From assembly GCF_921293095.1 (NCBI RefSeq), contig NW_025791658.1, positions 620,001-684,000 of the forward strand: a DNA stretch of 64,000 nucleotides. The letters run 5' to 3'. Position numbers and translations under genes: made by a program. Shown here piece after piece: positions 59,306 through 64,000 of this stretch (position 1 is its first letter; every line of letters starts with the position of its first letter). The notes under the pieces were generated by a model, which searched no databases, had not been told where the DNA came from, and saw nothing but the letters and a program-made list of their open reading frames with translations. This stretch comes from Ischnura elegans. Its lineage: Eukaryota > Arthropoda > Insecta > Odonata > Coenagrionidae.

Positions 59306-60065
59306 GCATACTGTGTGCAATACAACAAAGTTTATTTTTGTGTCCATAATATACATAATTATTAATTAAAATAATCATGCAGACGATAAATAAGTTTAAC
59401 GTATTTGGCCTGTGTGTCAGCGCTTGGCGATGCTTTTTTGTCAAAGGCCCTGTGATTGGTTGGTTTCATCCAATTGGATGAAAATTTAGAACCTGTCCTA
59501 TCCATTTGTACAAATCGGTGATTTGTACAAACGATAGGACCATAAGCCAGTTGGACAAAATTTTGACCGTGGGACAGGGTGCGCGTCAGTTGCAGCAAAT
59601 TTTGATCAAAATATTTTGACGCAAATTTGACCGTGGGACATCGGCTTAAAAGCGTGAAATGTGTACTCCAGGAGTAATTATCTTTCGATTTAGGCAATAA
59701 AAATATAATAGGAAACCACCCTATTTACTCACCCTGGAGTTGCTCGCTACCGCATACTGGAGATTAAGTAGCTGCCTCTCAGCTCAGTTTACAATGAATC
59801 TCGTGGAAGCTAGTTGTGTTGTTGCGGTCATTCTGAGGCAGCGAAAAAATAAGCAAAGGATAAAAAGGTTTTGGGTAAATTATTTGTCCTTGTGGACTAT
59901 CCAATTTTAACAGTAATTTACATAAACTAAACTGTATGTGAAATTGGCAGGAGAAGTTCATAGAACTCTCGTTTAAACTAAAATGTTGTTGCCTTTAATT
60001 CCTATTAATTATCAAGTTACTTAAAAATGATCACAATTTCAAGCACCTAAATATGTTAGATATCT

Positions 60066-60985
60066 TCCCACACAGCACATCGTTGCCAGAGGACGTCCGC
60101 TGCGCGTCCGTCGCGTCCTCTCAGTGTCCGCGGATTTTCAGGACAGCCAGAGGACATCCGCCGGCTGTCCTGGCCATCCGTCCGCACACTGTCCTATCTT
60201 GGATGTCCAGCGGACGTCCAGCTAGTGTCCCATTATGCAGGGTTTCGGAGTTTTGGTTTCATCACTCACCTCCTCAAGGAGGAACTCCGAGAGAAAGTCT
60301 CGAGATCCTCCTCCGAGTAGGGAGTGTAGGAGAAGGGAGAAAGAAAAAAACTCTCTCTCGTTTCTGAAGCCAGAATACTTCCTCCCGATCGAGGAAGAGG
60401 AAATTTTTCGTGGAGGAAGAGTTATTTTGAGGATTATTTTAGGTAACCAAGTGTAATCCTCTTGTTGGAGTGTGGACTCTGGGAGGAAATTATAAACTAT
60501 TTAACGAAAAAATAATTTGACATTTTTACCGCTTCTATAGTTTAAGAACAACAAATGTACGCTATTTTTAAGTTTTACATTGTTTATAACAATTAATTAA
60601 GTTTAAACAAAGTTAGCAACAATTTAAGTAACATTTACGAGCGTTAAAAATTTCTACATGCCTTACGGGTTAAACAACAACAATTGAACGAACTTATGAC
60701 TCTCTACATTATTTATAACAATTTTTAAAGTTTTAACAAATTTAGCAACAATTTTAGCAATTTTCAAAAAATTAAAAATTTCCGCATGTTGTACGGTTGA
60801 GAAGCGTTGGATGAACAATAAACCCGTACTCTTTCATGATTATAAAAATTACTTAAATTTAGCAACTTTTACAAAAATTAACAACAGGAATAATGGAATT
60901 TATCGATTTTTACTGAAATTTTATATTATGTACCAATGTCCTGCCGACGTCGCGTAGCCGTCTCGGGGACATTCCATTCCTGCAG
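60066..60985. repeat. Composite low-complexity region (GGACGTCC, GAGGA and AACAA words)
   Basis: 60085-60240 is made of GGACGTCC, TGTCCG and CATCCGCC words. 60265-60480 uses CTCCTC/GAGGA words. 60500-60920 uses TTTAAC/AACAATTT words. A last block, GTCCTGCCGACGTCGCG, returns at 60950. It is possibly one element whose zones have different word composition; no certain termini. Confidence 0.4.
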
Positions 60986-62864
60986 GTTAAATGAACTCTT
61001 TCAACTTATTGATTAATTAATATTTACTCTCTAGGGATTAAAAAATCTCAGAGGCGATTGATTGGAAAGTATTTTAATGAAACATAACGCTTTAAATTCA
61101 TTTTAATTTTTAATGGTAAGAATTCTCCTAAAATTATCACGGCATCGATGGCCTCATTCCCAGATTAGACATTGTAATTGTCCAATTTAAGGATAGGCAA
61201 TAGAAGGTAAGTACTGCCGTACCTTTACTTTATATTGAAATTCTAGATTTTTTGGTGGCGAACGAATTTTGAATCTACCGCTACTCCGCGATACAGATTC
61301 TCATCATTCCTCCGTCCGTTCCTCCTTTCCAACAGAGGAACCGGAATGGAACACCGGAGACAGCATGGTGGTTTGGCGGTTACAAAGATGCAGCTACATG
61401 TATTCCAAGTAAGTTTGATGTGACATCCAAATAATTTTTTCTTGGCGTTCACTGTCGGCAGTATAGTGTTTCCGCATGCTCCTTATATTTCTTATAACTC
61501 AGCCTGTAACATCTCGAGGAAAAATATGGCTCTGCTTGGAACAACATGACCGTCTCGGTAAAACCGTTACTTGGCAACTAAAGGTAGCGTCTTTTTCCGT
61601 TGTTCATGGTGAAATTTTCGCTTTTGTTCCTTGTTTACATGATATAATTTAAAGTGGAAGTTCTTGTACTATAGTCTCTGTACGCGAGAACGTATAGGAA
61701 ATAATGTAAGTGCTAGCGTATAAAATAGAACCTGTTGTTTTGATAACGTAGGCTACGGCTGAATTTGTTGTCCGAACGGTCCGTTTGGTTCCGTTCCTAA
61801 ATCAAATCAAGTAGGGTTCTTGGCAATAAATATAACTAGGAATTGACCCACATCTCGTGATATTAAAATATATATATATATAACTAGGAATTGTACTTAC
61901 GTGTAACCGGGGGATTTTGCAACACGCATATATGATTAATAGGTTTCACGTAAATTATTAATTCTTTGAAATCGGAGTACACCGTGTGATTTCTTTTGAT
62001 ATGTATATTCACGCACGCATCGAAAAAGAACATTAATGTTATGATAGGATGTTAGAGCGTAGGTTTCCGCGGCGATGGTTTGATCTCAGCATTTCTCCAG
62101 GGTTTTCTTCCGCGTCAGATTGTTGGTTGACAACAGTTTCGCTGGCTATCCTGCCAGCGTCTTCAGGTCGAAGGGTTATGATAGGATATGGCGATTAAGG
62201 TTATGATAGGATAACCACCAATGTTTAGCCTTTTTACAAAAAGTTTTTATACTCTTTATCTGTTTGATGGAACTAGGTTAATAATTAAAAATTTTAGGTC
62301 CTAAATAAATAAATGATCTATTATGTCAGTAAAGATAAGGCTTAGGGATTAAAAAATTACAATGCCGGCGTAACTTTTATAGCGTTTAATATATTTTTTC
62401 TGCCCAACTTTGCTAACCTACTAAATTATAAACTAATTTAACTACAAACTAAGTAACTGTGCTATTAGTCATCCATGCATTTAATTTAGTGGAAACTATA
62501 GGACGACTGTAAGAAACTTGGGATGAATCTAAACAAGGTCTAATTATAAGTGATATATTGTGTAAACAAACCTTACGGCTATGTTACATGGTTCATTTAT
62601 TTGCTCAAACTGCTGCATGAAATCTTATACCCAGAAAATAGAACTTGTGCATCTTTTCGTACAGCCATCGGTACACATTTTGGTGTAGAGTATCGTGAAC
62701 CTGATATATTTACCTGGAGGCATTTACTGACTATAGCTTTCATGTAGTGGAGTTGAATAAAAATACCTTATCTGTATTTTATTTAGTTCCTATTTCTATT
62801 TATAAGTTTGTATGTCTCTCTTCTTATAATTGTCTGTATACTTATTTGTCTTCATTCTTTACAG
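60986..62864. other. No confident gene; possible 5' part of the right-edge gene
   Basis: An open stretch from the ATG at 61347 (MEHRRQHGGLAVTKMQLHVF) meets GTAAGT near 61411. Its phase does not join the exon at 62865 directly. A TA microsatellite lies near 61870-61885. The GCGTCTTCAGGTCGAAG motif near 62157 recurs at about 2770. Confidence 0.3.
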
Positions 62865-62968
62865 ATGTTGCTCTGAACCAGGACGATACAGCCACCAATT
62901 CTAGTGTGGAAGTTACAGTGAAGAGTTGGCTGGAACATGCTAAAGCAAGGCATGAGAGAGAGGTGTAA
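62865..62968 (+). CDS. Probable terminal exon of a DUF4806-like gene
   Basis: A strong acceptor (CTTCATTCTTTACAG) precedes an exon read in phase as VALNQDDTATNSSVEVTVKS followed by WLEHAKARHEREV and TAA at 62966-62968. The phrase AT--EVE--VK-WL--AK-R is, from memory, the C-terminal tail of many arthropod DUF4806 proteins. The first codon is split, so an upstream exon ending with one base is needed and was not found. A GTAAGT immediately overlaps the stop codon (62965), so the exon could instead splice onward. Confidence 0.45.
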
Positions 62969-64000
62969 GTATTCGTTTGATTATTATATAGGTTTGGGCA
63001 AGGAGGAATAATTTTGGTCTGGATACTTTTTTCGCAAGTTGCTCCTGTTAAGGGAGCTCATATAAAGTAAATTTAAATAATTATTGAACATCTTGTAATA
63101 CAAGGTTCACCCTTCCATGCTAAAGGTAGAGAAAATAGTATTGTTATGTATTATTTTCAGATGCAGATTCCACTACCAAGTAATTCAAACATTTGAAAAC
63201 AATTTTTGTTCTGCATATGGGAGGTATAATTACCAAAAACATGGTTGAAAAGGATCTCATGCTCTATAAAAGTTCGATGTATAACACCTGTAGAACTTAA
63301 GAATGGGATAACTTATTCAACAGGGATGGTAGTTGCACAGTACTACAGAAGCTACTATTTTCTAGTAGCTCTAGCTAACTAAGATGTTTTGAAGTAGGTG
63401 TTGTTGTAGGAGCTATAGAAATTTCAGTAGCTCACAGCAGGCTTTAGCTGCTATTCACCTGTTATGTCTCTGTCGAAATGTGAATATTGCCAGTGAGCTA
63501 GGTTTTCACTTTTGCCTCGATACCAGACTACATTAGAAGATCTATTTTAATTATTAAGATTGGAAGAATTCGGAGATCTAAATCATGGAATGGCCTTAAC
63601 TACAGCAAGTTTTTGCTAGTTTTTCAAAGTTTCTATTTTTTTTTAAGTTGCATCTCGGCCAATGCAGCTAAGTGGTTTGTGTGCCAAATCAGTGTGGCTG
63701 TTTTCACACTAATCCCAAGAGATCTAGTCCAGTTAAACTTCCTCCTTTAAATTTTCTAGTTTCCTTTACTCCTATATCATATTCAGCTCCTCTGCATTAG
63801 TCTTCCTTAGCTCCAGCTTATGTAACACAATTCACTCTAGTGTAGTCATAATCTTCAAGCAGAGACCAATTGTTCAGAAATATTATCCTCCATTTGAATG
63901 CTTTTTCCAATATCTTTTTCGAGACCTCTACTTAGCTGTCTGGCAAGGATGGATCAAAGAATTTTTTTCTAGATGGTGCACCAGGGTCTAACAGGCAAAC
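62969..64000. other. Right flank, no gene recognised
   Basis: 63321-63480 repeats AGTAGCTCTAGCTA-like words and may be another word-based element. The remainder has short frames only. Confidence 0.35.

Larger units (their letters stand above)
58183..59646. mobile_element. Harbinger-type element, 1.46 kb, TAA target duplication
   Basis: The left end AGCCGATGTCCCACGGTCAA and the right end are perfect inverted repeats for at least 45 bp (through TTTGCGTCAAAATATTTTGA). TAA at 58180-58182 is repeated at 59647-59649, while intact MITE A copies have one TAA. A 3-bp TAA/TTA duplication is typical of PIF/Harbinger. The interior contains one satellite unit (58528-58720) and a hairpin at 59216-59305; no transposase was seen. 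Confidence 0.85.
54752..59726 (-). mobile_element. MITE family A, copy 4, split by two later insertions
   Basis: It begins AATAGGGTAGTTTCCT and ends GGAAACCACCCTATT, inverted relative to copy 1. Homology runs 54752-55065, resumes at 57902-58182 and again at 59647-59726. Removing the two insertions leaves about 672 bp, the length of the intact copies. Confidence 0.9.

Noticed and set aside
60053..60456. Two overlapping plus-strand frames of 73-104 codons
   Set aside because: They follow the GGACGTCC and GAGGA word repeats and show no domain.

Overview
This is a window of animal nuclear genome, most likely from an insect. Coding exons are short and separated by introns of several kb. They are flanked by canonical GT/AG splice sites, and most of the remaining sequence is dead or nested transposons. 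One gene carries a ZAD domain, a zinc-binding dimerisation module found mainly in arthropods. There are no bacterial features (no operons, CRISPR arrays or rRNA).

The central gene is a PRDM9-like gene on the minus strand, 53208 down to 31332. Eight exons read from the sequence join in phase into one 948-residue reading frame. It encodes an SSXRD-like basic/acidic motif, the PRDM9-type zinc knuckle, a complete PR/SET methyltransferase domain with its active-site tyrosines, two isolated C2H2 fingers and a terminal array of nine tandem C2H2 fingers at an exact 28-residue period. No KRAB box was found. In vertebrates this architecture places H3K4/K36 methylation and so directs meiotic recombination hotspots; it is absent from Drosophila. 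A near-complete copy in an arthropod-like genome is the most interesting item here.

Layout: 1-10605 (minus) holds the first two coding exons of a ZAD gene that runs off the left edge. Its 9-kb intron contains MITEs, a LINE fragment, a Penelope-like relic and a Tigger-like cluster. 10606-21000 is transposon-rich (hAT-type and piggyBac-type MITEs, a nested MITE pair, a 2-kb satellite with a 148-bp period). 21227-26751 (plus) may be a small gene whose intron contains a 4.9-kb piggyBac element. 27520-30215 is a LINE interrupted by a hAT-type MITE. 31332-53476 is the PRDM9-like gene; its introns hold a second piggyBac relic, a THAP-domain transposon, a 1.5-kb foldback and more MITEs. 54752-59726 is a three-level nest: a ~670-bp MITE broken by a 2.8-kb element with an intron-containing DUF4806-like gene and by a 1.46-kb Harbinger-type element that itself contains one satellite unit. 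60000-64000 holds low-complexity elements and a probable terminal exon of another DUF4806-like gene.

Exon boundaries come from reading splice consensus and phase by eye. Family assignments come from recognised motifs and are not search results.
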